Positions 44,454 to 54,308 of a stretch of 64,000 nt of DNA are shown piece after piece. The notes beneath the pieces are model-generated. The model saw nothing but the letters and a program-made list of their open reading frames with translations, made no database searches and was not told the origin of the DNA. This DNA is from a virus. The DNA is taken from positions 62,001 to 126,000 of the IMG/VR virus record IMGVR_UViG_3300046009_005595; one strand, 5' to 3'. Numbering within the stretch: the stretch's first letter is position 1; every line of letters begins with the position of its first letter. Made by a program: the position numbers and the translations under genes.

Positions 44454-45810
44454 GGAGTATTCTAGAAAAGTTTTACCTTTTATAAAATCAGAGTATTTCT
44501 CTTCAAGAGAAACTATTTTACTATTCAATGAAGTTCAAGAGTTCATTTCTAAATATAATTCAAATCCTACATATGAAGCTTTAATTATAAATGTAAATGA
44601 TAAGAAGATTACTGATGAAGAATATAAAGCATCTATACAACTTTTAGATGATATTAAAGATCTTGAAATAGATAATAGTAATCTAGATTGGTTGATTGAT
44701 AAAACTGAAAATTTTTGTAAGGAAAAAGCAGTATATAATGCGGTTGCTGAATCTATTCAGATCCTTGATAATAAGAAGAAAGATGTTGATAAAGGAGCAA
44801 TTCCTAAATTATTGTCTGATGCGTTAGCTGTTTCTTTTGATCAAAGTGTTGGTCATGATTATATAGATGATTATAATAGCAGATATGATTTTTATCATAA
44901 GAAAGAAGAGAAGATTCCCTTTGATTTAGATTTTTTCAATAAAATAACAAAGGGAGGTCTGCCTAAGAAGAGTATTACTATTATTCTAGCTGGTCCTGGT
45001 AGTGGTAAATCTCTTTTCATGTGTCATTCAGCATCAAATTGTTTAATGCAGGGTAAAAATGTTTTATACATTACTTTGGAAATGGCAGAGGAAAGAATAG
45101 CAGAAAGAATCGATGCTAATATTCTAAATGTAAGATTGGATGATATAGTAACACTAACGAAAGAACAATACGAAAAGAAATTTAGACAGTTGAGAGATAA
45201 AACTATTGGTAATTTAATTATCAAGGAATATCCTACTGCTTCTGCAAGTGTTGTTCATTTCAGAACATTATTGAATGAACTTAATTTGAAAAAGAATTTC
45301 AAGCCAGATATCATATATGTTGATTATATGAATATTTGTACATCATCAAGAGTTAAAACAGGATCTAATGTAAATTCTTATTCATATGTAAAAAGTATAG
45401 CTGAAGAAATTCGTGGATTGGCAGTTGAGTTTAATGTTCCAATTATGACTGCTACTCAGATGACTAGATCTGGTGCTACTAATTCAGATCCTTCTATGGA
45501 AGATGTTTCTGAAAGTTTTGGTACTGTTGCTACTGCTGATATGATTTTTGCTCTAATAAATACTGAGGAATTTGAGCAGATCAATCAGATAATGGTTAAG
45601 CAGATTAAAAATAGATATTCCGATCCAACCACTAATAAAAGGTTTATGATAGGGATAGATAGAGCTAAGATGAAATTATATAATGTTGAGAATAGTGCTC
45701 AATCTAATATATCAGATAGTGGACAATCTTCTACTCCAGATTCTGAAAATTTTGCATGGAATCCTAAAGATAAATTTGAAAAGAAATCCTTTAGTGGATT
45801 TAAAATATAG
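44410..45810 (+). CDS. 41: Replicative helicase gp41 (DnaB-like)
   Basis: The protein is 466 aa from the ATG at 44410 (T4: 475). Start MNLEQLILKSLIVNEEY is typical, while an upstream ATG adds only seven basic residues. Walker A is GPGSGKS (195-201). IIYVDYMNICTSS holds Walker B, and MTATQMTRSGATNSDP with EDVSESFGTVATADM are RecA-core motifs of this helicase. It forms a hexamer that unwinds the fork and works with the primase. The gene is intact, without an intein. Confidence 0.94.
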   Translation: MNLEQLILKSLIVNEEYSRKVLPFIKSEYFSSRETILLFNEVQEFISKYNSNPTYEALIINVNDKKITDEEYKASIQLLDDIKDLEIDNSNLDWLIDKTENFCKEKAVYNAVAESIQILDNKKKDVDKGAIPKLLSDALAVSFDQSVGHDYIDDYNSRYDFYHKKEEKIPFDLDFFNKITKGGLPKKSITIILAGPGSGKSLFMCHSASNCLMQGKNVLYITLEMAEERIAERIDANILNVRLDDIVTLTKEQYEKKFRQLRDKTIGNLIIKEYPTASASVVHFRTLLNELNLKKNFKPDIIYVDYMNICTSSRVKTGSNVNSYSYVKSIAEEIRGLAVEFNVPIMTATQMTRSGATNSDPSMEDVSESFGTVATADMIFALINTEEFEQINQIMVKQIKNRYSDPTTNKRFMIGIDRAKMKLYNVENSAQSNISDSGQSSTPDSENFAWNPKDKFEKKSFSGFKI

Positions 45811-45818
45811 AGGTTATT

Positions 45819-46553
45819 ATGAATAGTTTAGTGACAATAATCACACCAACCACCGGAACGAAATATCTAAAAGATAATATAAAGTCAGTTCAAAATCAAA
45901 CTTACAAAAATATCCAACATTTAGTAGTTATTGATGGTAGAGATCATCTAGATAAAGTTTCTGATATTGTAAAATCCATTACTCCGTTAAATAATATTGA
46001 TATCATTCCTCTACCATATGCAACAGGAACTGATAGATATAATGGGCATAGAATATATGGTGCTTCTATCTATCTTTGTAAAGGAGATTATATTTGTTTT
46101 CTTGATGAAGACAATTGGATTGATGAAGATCATGTTGAATCATTGGTAAATTCCATTGGAAATAATAAATGGGCTTTTGCTATGAGAAAGATAGTAGATT
46201 CTGATGGTACTTTTGTTTGTAATGATGATTGCGAATCTCTTGGAAATTATCCTTCAGTTCTAAATGAATCTGATTATTTTGTTGATGTTAATTGTTTTTT
46301 CTTTTCAAAAGAAGTAGCTCTTAATAGTTCTATGATTTGGTATAGAAAAGCTAGAGAGCCAAATGTTCCAGAAGTTGACAGGATGTTGACATATCTTTTG
46401 AGAGACAATAATCTCCAAGCTAATTCTTCTAAAAAATATACTGTAAATTATAGAGCGGGTAATACCGACATTTCAGTTAAAAAAGAATTTTTTATGCAAG
46501 GTAATCAGATAATGTTGCAAAGATATAATGGAAATCTTCCTTGGAGTAATTAA
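45819..46553 (+). CDS. Glycosyltransferase family 2
   Basis: The protein has 244 residues. LVTIITPTTGTKYLKDNIKS is the GT-A N-terminus, and FLDEDNWIDEDHVESL holds the DxD metal site. It transfers a sugar from a nucleotide donor; donor and acceptor are unknown. It is the first gene of the sugar cassette, 8 bases after gene 41, and its stop overlaps the next start. Confidence 0.85.
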   Translation: MNSLVTIITPTTGTKYLKDNIKSVQNQTYKNIQHLVVIDGRDHLDKVSDIVKSITPLNNIDIIPLPYATGTDRYNGHRIYGASIYLCKGDYICFLDEDNWIDEDHVESLVNSIGNNKWAFAMRKIVDSDGTFVCNDDCESLGNYPSVLNESDYFVDVNCFFFSKEVALNSSMIWYRKAREPNVPEVDRMLTYLLRDNNLQANSSKKYTVNYRAGNTDISVKKEFFMQGNQIMLQRYNGNLPWSN

Positions 46554-47491
46554 TGAAAATTCATATTTCAAATAATTGGTGTAATACCGAGCAGTTTTTT
46601 GTATATAAATTATTGAAGAAATATTTTAATAATGATGTAGAATTGACCTCTGATCCTATTAATTGCGATATCTTTATACATTCTGTATTTGGTAATGATG
46701 ATTATTACAAAACAACTAAAGCAAAATTTAAGATATTTTGTTTATGGGAGACTAGATTTTATTTAGATATTGCAAAGGAAAGAATTCAATATTCTGATTT
46801 ATCTCTTACATATATGCCTACTGAAGGAAAGAATATTAGATTTCCTCTTTGGTATATGTGGATTGATTGGTGGAATGAAAATAGTGGTGATGAAGTTACT
46901 GTAGTTTGTGGTCAATCCCATCATTATATTGGAAAAAATACTTTGAAAGATGAATGGGTTCCAACAATAAACAATATAAAAACTAACATATATACTTCTG
47001 GATCTGTTTGGAATAGAAATAAATTTTGTTCTATGCTTGTTGGTAATTGTGAAGAATCTTCAGTTAAGGTTAGATCTGAAATATTTAATGAAGTATCTAA
47101 AAATATAGAACCTGTCTTTGGTATGGGACTTGCTTTTGGAAAAAGATTTGAAGGTAATAAAATAGACCTTTTGACAAATTTCAAATTTAATTTATGTTAT
47201 GAAAATTCAGTACATGAAGGTTATGTAAGCGAAAAACTTTTTGATGCTAAATTTGCTGGATGTATTCCTCTATATTATGGAGATCCTATATATTCCCAAA
47301 AAGATTTTAATAAAAACAGCTTTCTGAATAGATTAGATTATTCCAATAATACAGATTATATAAAAGAAATTAAAAAATTAAATTCTGATAAGGAATATTT
47401 TATTTCTAAATGCAACGAGCCATTGTTTACAGAAGATAAATTTCCTAGTTTAGACTTTTTCTATGAAAAATTTGATGAGGTATTTAAATGA
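46553..47491 (+). CDS. Fucosyltransferase-like glycosyltransferase (GT10)
   Basis: The protein has 312 residues. The C-terminal half has the alpha-1,3-fucosyltransferase signature FKFNLCYENSVHEGYVSEKL followed by FDAKFAGCIPLYYGDP. The N-terminal half reads like the acceptor domain (HSVFGNDDYYKTTKAKFKIF). GT10 enzymes use GDP-fucose, and a ColD-type neighbour suggests GDP-colitose as an alternative donor. Enzymes at 54774-57875 can make such a donor. It overlaps both neighbours by a few bases. Confidence 0.88.
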   Translation: MKIHISNNWCNTEQFFVYKLLKKYFNNDVELTSDPINCDIFIHSVFGNDDYYKTTKAKFKIFCLWETRFYLDIAKERIQYSDLSLTYMPTEGKNIRFPLWYMWIDWWNENSGDEVTVVCGQSHHYIGKNTLKDEWVPTINNIKTNIYTSGSVWNRNKFCSMLVGNCEESSVKVRSEIFNEVSKNIEPVFGMGLAFGKRFEGNKIDLLTNFKFNLCYENSVHEGYVSEKLFDAKFAGCIPLYYGDPIYSQKDFNKNSFLNRLDYSNNTDYIKEIKKLNSDKEYFISKCNEPLFTEDKFPSLDFFYEKFDEVFK

Positions 47492-48465
47492 AGATAGCTT
47501 TCCATCTTGACAATCTTAGTTTAAGAGGAACCACTACAGCAGTTCTTGATTATGCAAAATATAATGAAGAACTTCTAAAAAATGAAAGTATTATCTGTTA
47601 CGATAAGACTCTTCTTTCTGATAATAGAGATCAGAATTTCTCCAAGAGATTTGAGATTTCTGATATGTTCAAATCTAAATATGATGTTATTGAATATGAT
47701 AATAAGAATACATTAAAAAAAGAATTGGATGATAGAGATTGTGATCATATATATTTCTTGAAATCTGGTTTTGTTGATCAGAATTATTTAGAGGAAAAGA
47801 AGAATCTGATCCATTGCGTTTTTAATCACTACAATCCACATGGACACAAATATGCGTATGTGTCAAAATGGTTGGCTGACGAGGCTAGTAAAGGCTCTTG
47901 TGATTACGTTCCACACATAGTATCTCTCCCAGCAGTGAGTGTTAAAAATCTTAGAAATGAATTGAAAATTTCTTCTGATAAAATTGTACTTGGAAGGTAT
48001 GGTGGATTAGATCAATTTGATATTCCTTTTGCACATCAGGTGGTTAACTTTTTTGTTGAAAATGATCCTTCTTTTGTATTTCTTTTTGTTAATACAAGAA
48101 AGTTTATAGATCATCCAAATGTTATATTCCTTGATCCTATTATAAATCCACAAGATAAAACAGATTTTATATTTGCTTGTGATGCTATGATTCATGCTAG
48201 ATCAGATGGAGAATCTTTTGGATTATCTGTATGTGAATTTCTATATTTTAATAGACCAGTAATTTCTTTTAGTGGTGGTAGAGATAAACATCATGTAGAT
48301 TTGTTAAAAGATTATGATTTGTTATATAACACTCCATATGAATTGATTGAGAATATTTTTAAATTAAAACACAATATGTATAATGTTCACTATGAGAATA
48401 TAGTTGAACAATTTTCACCAAACCATGTTATGAAGAAATTTAAGGAGGTGTTTTTAGATGATTAA
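47488..48465 (+). CDS. Glycosyltransferase family 4-like (GT-B)
   Basis: The protein has 325 residues. HVIFL-type segments precede the GT-B C-domain motif MIHARSDGESFGLSVCEF (about 230-250), where the Glu of Ex7E contacts the donor. The N-terminal MKIAFHLDNLSLRGTTTAVL is the typical acceptor-side loop. Substrates unknown. ATGA overlap with the preceding gene; a strong AAGGAGGT site inside its end serves the next gene. Confidence 0.85.
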   Translation: MKIAFHLDNLSLRGTTTAVLDYAKYNEELLKNESIICYDKTLLSDNRDQNFSKRFEISDMFKSKYDVIEYDNKNTLKKELDDRDCDHIYFLKSGFVDQNYLEEKKNLIHCVFNHYNPHGHKYAYVSKWLADEASKGSCDYVPHIVSLPAVSVKNLRNELKISSDKIVLGRYGGLDQFDIPFAHQVVNFFVENDPSFVFLFVNTRKFIDHPNVIFLDPIINPQDKTDFIFACDAMIHARSDGESFGLSVCEFLYFNRPVISFSGGRDKHHVDLLKDYDLLYNTPYELIENIFKLKHNMYNVHYENIVEQFSPNHVMKKFKEVFLDD

Positions 48466-49216
48466 ATATCCTATCTATATTATGCATTATTCTAAACATA
48501 TTGATAGAAAAAAGTTACTTGAAAAAATATTGAACAAAGAAATATCATCTTCTGGATTTCAAGGACAAGTATTTTGGATTACTAAGTACGATAGAGATCA
48601 TGTTTCTTATAATGATTATTATATGAATTTTTCTGCAAATCATTTAACTCATCAACAGAGACAGCCAACGGAATATTTCCCAAGATATCCACTACAACCA
48701 GAAGTAATTTCACTTTGCTTGAAACACAAAACAGCAATTGAAATGTTTGTAAAAGAAAGTCAAGATACTTTTTGTTTATTTTTGGAAGATGATGCTATAC
48801 TTCATGAAGGATTCTTTACTAAGTTAGATGAATATTTAAAAACTCTTCCAGAAGATTTTGATGCTGCTTTTATTGGTCAAGGGTGTAATAAAAGGATAGA
48901 AAATTTAGAAGATGGAGTTTCATGGTATAAAAAAGAATACCCTGCTGATAGGAACACAGATTCTATTATTTTCAGTAGAAATTTCTTAAATGCATTGCTA
49001 CCAACTTTAGATCATTATAGAATGGCATTCCCAATTGATCATGAATATTCTTTTTGGTTTAGAGTTATGAAATCTAATGTCTATTGGTTAGAACCTCCAA
49101 TAGTAACTCAAGGATCGCAGATTGGGGTTTTTGAAAGTTTTCAACCAGAACATAGTAGATTTTTAGATAAAAGTCAAAATTCTAGATTAGATTTGAAGGA
49201 GTTAATTAGTGAATAA
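48458..49216 (+). CDS. Glycosyltransferase family 25-like
   Basis: The protein has 252 residues. YPIYIMHYSKHIDRKKLLEK at the start and CLFLEDDAILHEGFF with DAAFIGQGC in the middle match family 25 (LPS galactosyltransferase and procollagen-type). A final PIDHEYSFWFR segment fits the same family. Substrates are not known. It overlaps both neighbours by eight bases. Confidence 0.85.
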   Translation: MIKYPIYIMHYSKHIDRKKLLEKILNKEISSSGFQGQVFWITKYDRDHVSYNDYYMNFSANHLTHQQRQPTEYFPRYPLQPEVISLCLKHKTAIEMFVKESQDTFCLFLEDDAILHEGFFTKLDEYLKTLPEDFDAAFIGQGCNKRIENLEDGVSWYKKEYPADRNTDSIIFSRNFLNALLPTLDHYRMAFPIDHEYSFWFRVMKSNVYWLEPPIVTQGSQIGVFESFQPEHSRFLDKSQNSRLDLKELISE

Positions 49217-50579
49217 TTTAATAATATTTGATTTAGATGGAGTTTTGATAGATTCTAAAGATTGGCATTACGAGACTTTAAATAGAGCTTTGTGTAATGT
49301 TGACGAAAAGTATAAAATCGGTTATGATGAACATCTAAGTAAATATGATGGATTGAATACAACAAAAAAGCTAGAACTTTTATCTGTAGAAAAAGGTCTA
49401 GAAAAGAAAAATTTTAATTCTATTTGGGAAGATAAACAAAAAGAAACATTCAAGATTTTAAAGAATATTCATGCTAATAAAGAATTAATTAGTATATTTT
49501 TAGAATTGAGAAAGTTGAATTATAAGATAGCTGTGGCGTCTAATTCAATACGAGAGACAGTAAAACTTTGCTTATTGAATCTTGGTATTATGGAATATAT
49601 TGATTATTTTGTATCTAATGAAGATATAAAAAGAACCAAACCATTTCCAGAGATGTATTGGAAATGTATGACAGCTTTAAATTGCCTCCCAAAGAATACT
49701 ATTATTGTTGAGGATTCACATATTGGAAGACAAGGAGCCTTAGATTCAGGAGCACATCTTCTTCCAGTGGAGAATCCTAATGATCTTTCTTTAAAGAAAA
49801 TTTTAAATAAAATTGAAGAGATTAAGCATATGAATAATGAAGATAAAATACCTTGGATTGATAAGAAACTTAATATTTTAATTCCTATGGCAGGATTAGG
49901 ATCAAGATTTACACAAAAAGGATATACTTTCCCAAAACCTCTTATTGATGTTAGAGGAAAGCCTATGATTCAAGTTGTTGTAGATAATCTTAATATTGAT
50001 GCTAATTATATTTTTGTTGTTCAAAAAGAACATTATGAAAAATATAATCTAAATCATTTCCTTAATCTAATTAAACCAGATTGTAAGATAGTTCAGATTG
50101 ATGGTATTACAGAAGGAGCAGCATGTACTACTTTATTAGCAAAAGAATTTATCGATAACGATAATCCACTTTTAATTGCTAATTCAGATCAATATATAGA
50201 ATGGAATTCTAACGAAGCTATGTATTCATTTTCTAATAATGATATTGATGGTGGTATGTTAGTATTCAATGCTGTTCATCCTAAATGGAGTTTTGCTAAA
50301 TTGGATGAAAGTGGTTTTATTGAAAAGGTTGCAGAAAAAGACCCTATTAGTGATATTGCTAGTGTTGGGGTTTATTATTGGTCTAAGGGTTCTGATTATG
50401 TCAAATATGCAAATCAAATGATAGAAAAGAACATCAGAGTAAATAATGAATTTTATGTTTGTCCAGTAATTAATGAAGCAATTTCTGACGGTAAGAAATT
50501 CAAAGTTAAGTATGTTGAAAAGATGTGGGGTATTGGTACTCCTGAAGATTTGGATGTATTTTTAGCGGATCGCAAATAA
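49209..50579 (+). CDS. Fused HAD phosphatase/phosphomutase and sugar-1-phosphate nucleotidyltransferase
   Basis: The protein has 456 residues. The start is GTG at 49209 with AAGGAG upstream. Residues 1-210 are a HAD enzyme: FDLDGVLIDS (motif I), VASNSIRET (II), KRTKPFPEMY (III) and VEDSHIGRQGA (IV), similar to beta-phosphoglucomutases. Residues about 220-456 are a nucleotidyltransferase with ILIPMAGLGSRF, FPKPLIDVRGKPMIQVV and NSDQYIEW. A single chain could both process a sugar phosphate and activate it. The sugar is unknown. Confidence 0.88.
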   Translation: MNNLIIFDLDGVLIDSKDWHYETLNRALCNVDEKYKIGYDEHLSKYDGLNTTKKLELLSVEKGLEKKNFNSIWEDKQKETFKILKNIHANKELISIFLELRKLNYKIAVASNSIRETVKLCLLNLGIMEYIDYFVSNEDIKRTKPFPEMYWKCMTALNCLPKNTIIVEDSHIGRQGALDSGAHLLPVENPNDLSLKKILNKIEEIKHMNNEDKIPWIDKKLNILIPMAGLGSRFTQKGYTFPKPLIDVRGKPMIQVVVDNLNIDANYIFVVQKEHYEKYNLNHFLNLIKPDCKIVQIDGITEGAACTTLLAKEFIDNDNPLLIANSDQYIEWNSNEAMYSFSNNDIDGGMLVFNAVHPKWSFAKLDESGFIEKVAEKDPISDIASVGVYYWSKGSDYVKYANQMIEKNIRVNNEFYVCPVINEAISDGKKFKVKYVEKMWGIGTPEDLDVFLADRK

Positions 50580-51382
50580 TGACTACATTAGTAACATTTT
50601 TCTATGACATTGGTAGGGATAGTTGGTCTTCTTATCCAAGAAAGGCTATGGAATATATTAATTCTTTTGATATGTTCCTTAATTACGAATATAAGATGAT
50701 TATATTCATAGATGATAGATATTATGATATCTTAAAAGAAAGAGTTTTAAAATCTAAATATCCAGAAACAAAGAAATTAATTCCGATAAATGAAAATTGG
50801 TTTTATGAAAATATTTGGGCATGGAGTAGATTAGAAAAAGAAAAGGCTATTATGAATAGTCAAAAATATAAACATCTCTTAATTAAAAGGATTGAAAATA
50901 ACTATCCAGAAAATATAAACCCACATTACACAATCTTAACTCATAGTAAAATTGATGTTGTTAATTATGCAATTGACTCTGGATTGATTGAAGATGATTA
51001 TGTTGGTTGGGTTGATTTTGGATATTTTCACAACAAGTCTGATGAAAGATTTATTCCAAATTCAGTGATAGATGAAAATAAATTAGATAAAGAACGTGTA
51101 AATCTTTGTTTAATAAATCCTATTGATGATAATGATAAGGGCATTGTGTATACTTTATTAAATGCTCCAGAAAAGATAGGTGCATATTTCTTTTGGGCTA
51201 ATAAAGAGAATATGAAAGAATTTCAAACCCTATGTCATAATTGGTTAGATGCTTTTCAAACAATGGAATTTGCTGATGATGAACAAGGAGTATGGTTACA
51301 ATGTTTCTTTGAAAATACAAATTTATTTAAATGTCATGTTTTTTATGCTTGGCATAAAGCTTTAAAGGAGTTCTCTAGATGA
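50579..51382 (+). CDS. HtrL/YibB (WlaTC)-type putative glycosyltransferase
   Basis: The protein has 267 residues. LVTFFYDIGRDSW at the start, MIIFIDDRYYDIL, and WVDFGYFHNK (DxG near residue 155) resemble the HtrL/YibB/WlaTC family, found in lipopolysaccharide and capsule clusters. Biochemical activity in the family is poorly known. It is coupled to neighbours by TAATG and ATGA overlaps. Confidence 0.72.
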   Translation: MTTLVTFFYDIGRDSWSSYPRKAMEYINSFDMFLNYEYKMIIFIDDRYYDILKERVLKSKYPETKKLIPINENWFYENIWAWSRLEKEKAIMNSQKYKHLLIKRIENNYPENINPHYTILTHSKIDVVNYAIDSGLIEDDYVGWVDFGYFHNKSDERFIPNSVIDENKLDKERVNLCLINPIDDNDKGIVYTLLNAPEKIGAYFFWANKENMKEFQTLCHNWLDAFQTMEFADDEQGVWLQCFFENTNLFKCHVFYAWHKALKEFSR

Positions 51383-52185
51383 AAAATATAGTGGTGTTTA
51401 TAACACATAAGACTTTAACATATGAACATGTGTTATGTAGTATTTACGGTATGGTAAAGCAAGATGTATATTCCGATAAAGTTTTTGATGCTTTATACAT
51501 ATATAATACAAATGAAAAAGAAGTATCAACTGATAACATACGAGAATCTATAACAAGTTCTAATTTGAATAAATTCTTTAACGAAATTAAAGTATTAAAT
51601 CCTTCTAATGAAACTAAATCTTTAGGAGAAGATATTTCTTTAATAAAAGAGTATGTTAAATCTAATTATAATCCAGAGGATAGAGTTCTTCTTCTTAAAT
51701 CTGATACTATTCTTTCTAAGAATTATTTTGATGAAATTCTTAAAATACCAGAAGATAAGAAAGATATTTATTTTGTTGCTCCATTTATTTGTGCAAAAAG
51801 ACGAGTAAGAAACGATGAAATCTTTGAATACACAGATAGAGATTCTGTTGTATTATCAGATGATATTACTTTCTTTGTTGAGGATAGTGATCAAAGTGAA
51901 AATAATGATTTTAATTTTAGAAAACATGTAAATATAACAGACGAGGAAATTAAGTTTACTTCTTGTTATGTTATTAGAGATTTCTCTTGTCACTTTTTAA
52001 ATGTTGGATTGTTTGATAAAATAAAGATAGAACATAAAAGTTGGGGTGGTGTTAATTTTGAAGGATTGAAAGAATATTTCATTTCGACTGATCTTTGTTT
52101 TGTAGTTCATAAGTATCACAATGTAATATCAGAAAATAGAAACTCTGAACGAGAAGGTCCAGTTGAAGATTGGTTATTAAGTTAA
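51379..52185 (+). CDS. Unclassified putative glycosyltransferase
   Basis: The 268-aa product starts MKNIVVFITHKTLTYEHVLC. RVLLLKSDTILSKNYFDEIL has the look of a GT-A acidic site (KSDT), and IYFVAPFICAKRR follows. The family is not recognised. Position inside the cassette and the pattern of strands suggest a role in glycan synthesis. It ends 1 base before the next gene. Confidence 0.55.
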   Translation: MKNIVVFITHKTLTYEHVLCSIYGMVKQDVYSDKVFDALYIYNTNEKEVSTDNIRESITSSNLNKFFNEIKVLNPSNETKSLGEDISLIKEYVKSNYNPEDRVLLLKSDTILSKNYFDEILKIPEDKKDIYFVAPFICAKRRVRNDEIFEYTDRDSVVLSDDITFFVEDSDQSENNDFNFRKHVNITDEEIKFTSCYVIRDFSCHFLNVGLFDKIKIEHKSWGGVNFEGLKEYFISTDLCFVVHKYHNVISENRNSEREGPVEDWLLS

Positions 52186-52186
52186 T

Positions 52187-52900
52187 ATGAAAATAGCTAT
52201 ATTATTACCAGGACATCTAAGATCTTGGACTACTTGCAAACAAAATTTTTTGGATATGTTGTATGATACAAATCATCAGATAGATGTTTTTGTAGATACT
52301 TACGATAAAGTTTTTAGATCTGATTCATATTCAGATGCAGAAAAATCATTAGAAATTATTTTAAATAAAGAACAAATTTACAAATTATTTGATGGAATAA
52401 ATGTTGTAAATTTTAATATTGAACCTGAATTAGTTGGTGATGCTGAAAAACTTCAAATAAAAAAAATGTTAAATGTTTATGATTCATTTCATGAATATGA
52501 AAAGATTCATGGACTTTATGATTTAGTTGTTAGAAGTAGATTTGATATAGTTTTAGATGAAAAGATAGATTATGAAAAAATATATTCTGAATGTAAATCT
52601 AATCCTAAGTTAATATATATAGGAAATGGTGGGATTGCTTTAGAAGAAAATGATATGTTTGCAATATCCACCACAGAATTGATGACTTTGTATTTTAAGA
52701 GTATTTTTGATTTATATCATATAGACCTACAACTTATTTTAGAGATTGTTAAAAAAATGGGAGATAGATTTATTGAAATCCCAATGGTTCACAAAAAAAT
52801 AATTTATCTTGCTTATCTATATGGAATACAGTATAATAGAGATATAGGAATTTCTATTGTTAGAATTGACGAAACAGGAACCTTTAGGAGATTTAAATAG
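52187..52900 (+). CDS. Unclassified glycan-cassette protein, paralogue of 53600-54307
   Basis: The 237-aa product begins MKIAILLPGHLRSWTTCKQN and has YDLVVRSRFDIVLDEKID near residue 115. The gene at 53600 starts MKVAILLNGNLRTIEKC and has YDVIIKTRCDII at the matching place, so the two are related. The R-x-D pattern could be a nucleotide-sugar site. Function is not established. Confidence 0.6.
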   Translation: MKIAILLPGHLRSWTTCKQNFLDMLYDTNHQIDVFVDTYDKVFRSDSYSDAEKSLEIILNKEQIYKLFDGINVVNFNIEPELVGDAEKLQIKKMLNVYDSFHEYEKIHGLYDLVVRSRFDIVLDEKIDYEKIYSECKSNPKLIYIGNGGIALEENDMFAISTTELMTLYFKSIFDLYHIDLQLILEIVKKMGDRFIEIPMVHKKIIYLAYLYGIQYNRDIGISIVRIDETGTFRRFK

Positions 52901-52901
52901 A

Positions 52902-53603
52902 ATGGTAAATTTATATAACAATAACTCTGATATAAACTCTAATCAGAGAATGTATGATGATTTTAATAACTTCATTTTTAGTAAGGATAGAAATGTTTTT
53001 AATAAACTATATAGCAAAATTTCTTTCTATGAAATGACTAAACATTTATGTGGTGATATTGTAGAATGTGGAGTTTTTAAAGGATCTGGTTTAGTATCTT
53101 GGTTAAAGATTTTAGATATGAATGAACCTAATAGCATTAAAAAAGTTGTTGGTTTTGATTTCTTTAATCCAAACTTTGTTGATTCATTGGAAGATATGAC
53201 AGATAAAGAAACAATGCAACAAGTTTTTACTAGATGTAATAATCTAGACAAAAATGATGTTTCAAAGGTTGGTGTAACTCAAAAGTTGTTACTTTCTGGT
53301 TTTGATTTATCTAAATATGATCTTGTTGAAGGTAATATTATATTCACCGTTAATGAATACTTAAAAAATAGACCAGGATTTAGAATATCTATTTTAAATA
53401 TAGATTTAGATATTGAAGAACCTACATATGCCACATTAGTTAACCTTTGGGATAGAGTTGTTGATGGTGGTGTTGTAATTTTTGATGAATATGCATATCA
53501 TAACTGGAGTGAAGCAAATGCTGTAGATAGATTCATTAAAGAAAAAGGTTTGACATTACATAAAACAAATATAAAAACACCAACAGCTTATATTATAAAA
53601 TGA
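52902..53603 (+). CDS. TylF/MycF-type methyltransferase
   Basis: The protein has 233 residues from ATG 52902, 1 base after the previous stop, with TAGGAG upstream. DIVECGVFKGSGLVSWLKIL is the AdoMet-binding loop, LDIEEPTYATLVNLWDRVV and GGVVIFDEYAYHNW are the metal and substrate motifs of macrocin O-methyltransferase relatives. It probably O-methylates a sugar of the phage-directed glycan. Confidence 0.85.
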   Translation: MVNLYNNNSDINSNQRMYDDFNNFIFSKDRNVFNKLYSKISFYEMTKHLCGDIVECGVFKGSGLVSWLKILDMNEPNSIKKVVGFDFFNPNFVDSLEDMTDKETMQQVFTRCNNLDKNDVSKVGVTQKLLLSGFDLSKYDLVEGNIIFTVNEYLKNRPGFRISILNIDLDIEEPTYATLVNLWDRVVDGGVVIFDEYAYHNWSEANAVDRFIKEKGLTLHKTNIKTPTAYIIK

Positions 53604-54307
53604 AAGTAGCTATATTATTAAATGGAAATCTAAGAACAATTGAAAAATGTTCTGAGAATATATATAATTCTTTTAATCACTTATCTCCTGATTATTTTGT
53701 ATCCACATATCGTAATCAATATGGATATCATCCATATATAAAATCTTTTTTACAGTATCATGATGATCCTATATTAGAAGATTCTCAAGTTTTAGAAAAA
53801 TTCTATAAGTTTAATCCTAAATTAGTTTTTATAGAAAATGTTAATGATGTTAATGAATTTTATTCAAAGGAGGTTGGAAAATTATCTCCAAATATGAATA
53901 ATATAGAATCTTCATATCTTCAATATTTAAAGATAAAAAAAGGATTAAATCTTATAGAGCAATTTGAAAATAATAATAATATTAAATATGATGTTATTAT
54001 TAAAACAAGATGTGATATAATACATAAAAATATTGTAGGTATAGATTTATCAAACATTGATAATAAAATAATAATTTCTACTGGTAATATTTTTCCGAAC
54101 GATTGTGTTTTAATTTCTAGTAGAGATAATATGTTTTCTATTATAGATTTTGTAATTAATGAATTTTATCATTTAACAAATCCAATTAGTACAACAAATC
54201 CACCTCATGGCGTTTTATTAGCTGGTATTCAAAATAGAAACTTAGAAGTTGTGCAACATCCAATTATGGATTATGTAGTTAGAGTAAACAGAGACCATTA
54301 TTATTAA
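53600..54307 (+). CDS. Unclassified glycan-cassette protein, paralogue of 52187-52900
   Basis: The 235-aa product shares the N-terminus MKVAILLNGNLRTIEKC and an internal YDVIIKTRCDIIHKNI with the gene two places upstream. It also has FYKFNPKLVFIENVND. It overlaps the methyltransferase by ATGA and is one base from the next gene. A glycosyltransferase role is inferred only from context. Confidence 0.6.
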   Translation: MKVAILLNGNLRTIEKCSENIYNSFNHLSPDYFVSTYRNQYGYHPYIKSFLQYHDDPILEDSQVLEKFYKFNPKLVFIENVNDVNEFYSKEVGKLSPNMNNIESSYLQYLKIKKGLNLIEQFENNNNIKYDVIIKTRCDIIHKNIVGIDLSNIDNKIIISTGNIFPNDCVLISSRDNMFSIIDFVINEFYHLTNPISTTNPPHGVLLAGIQNRNLEVVQHPIMDYVVRVNRDHYY

Positions 54308-54308
54308 T

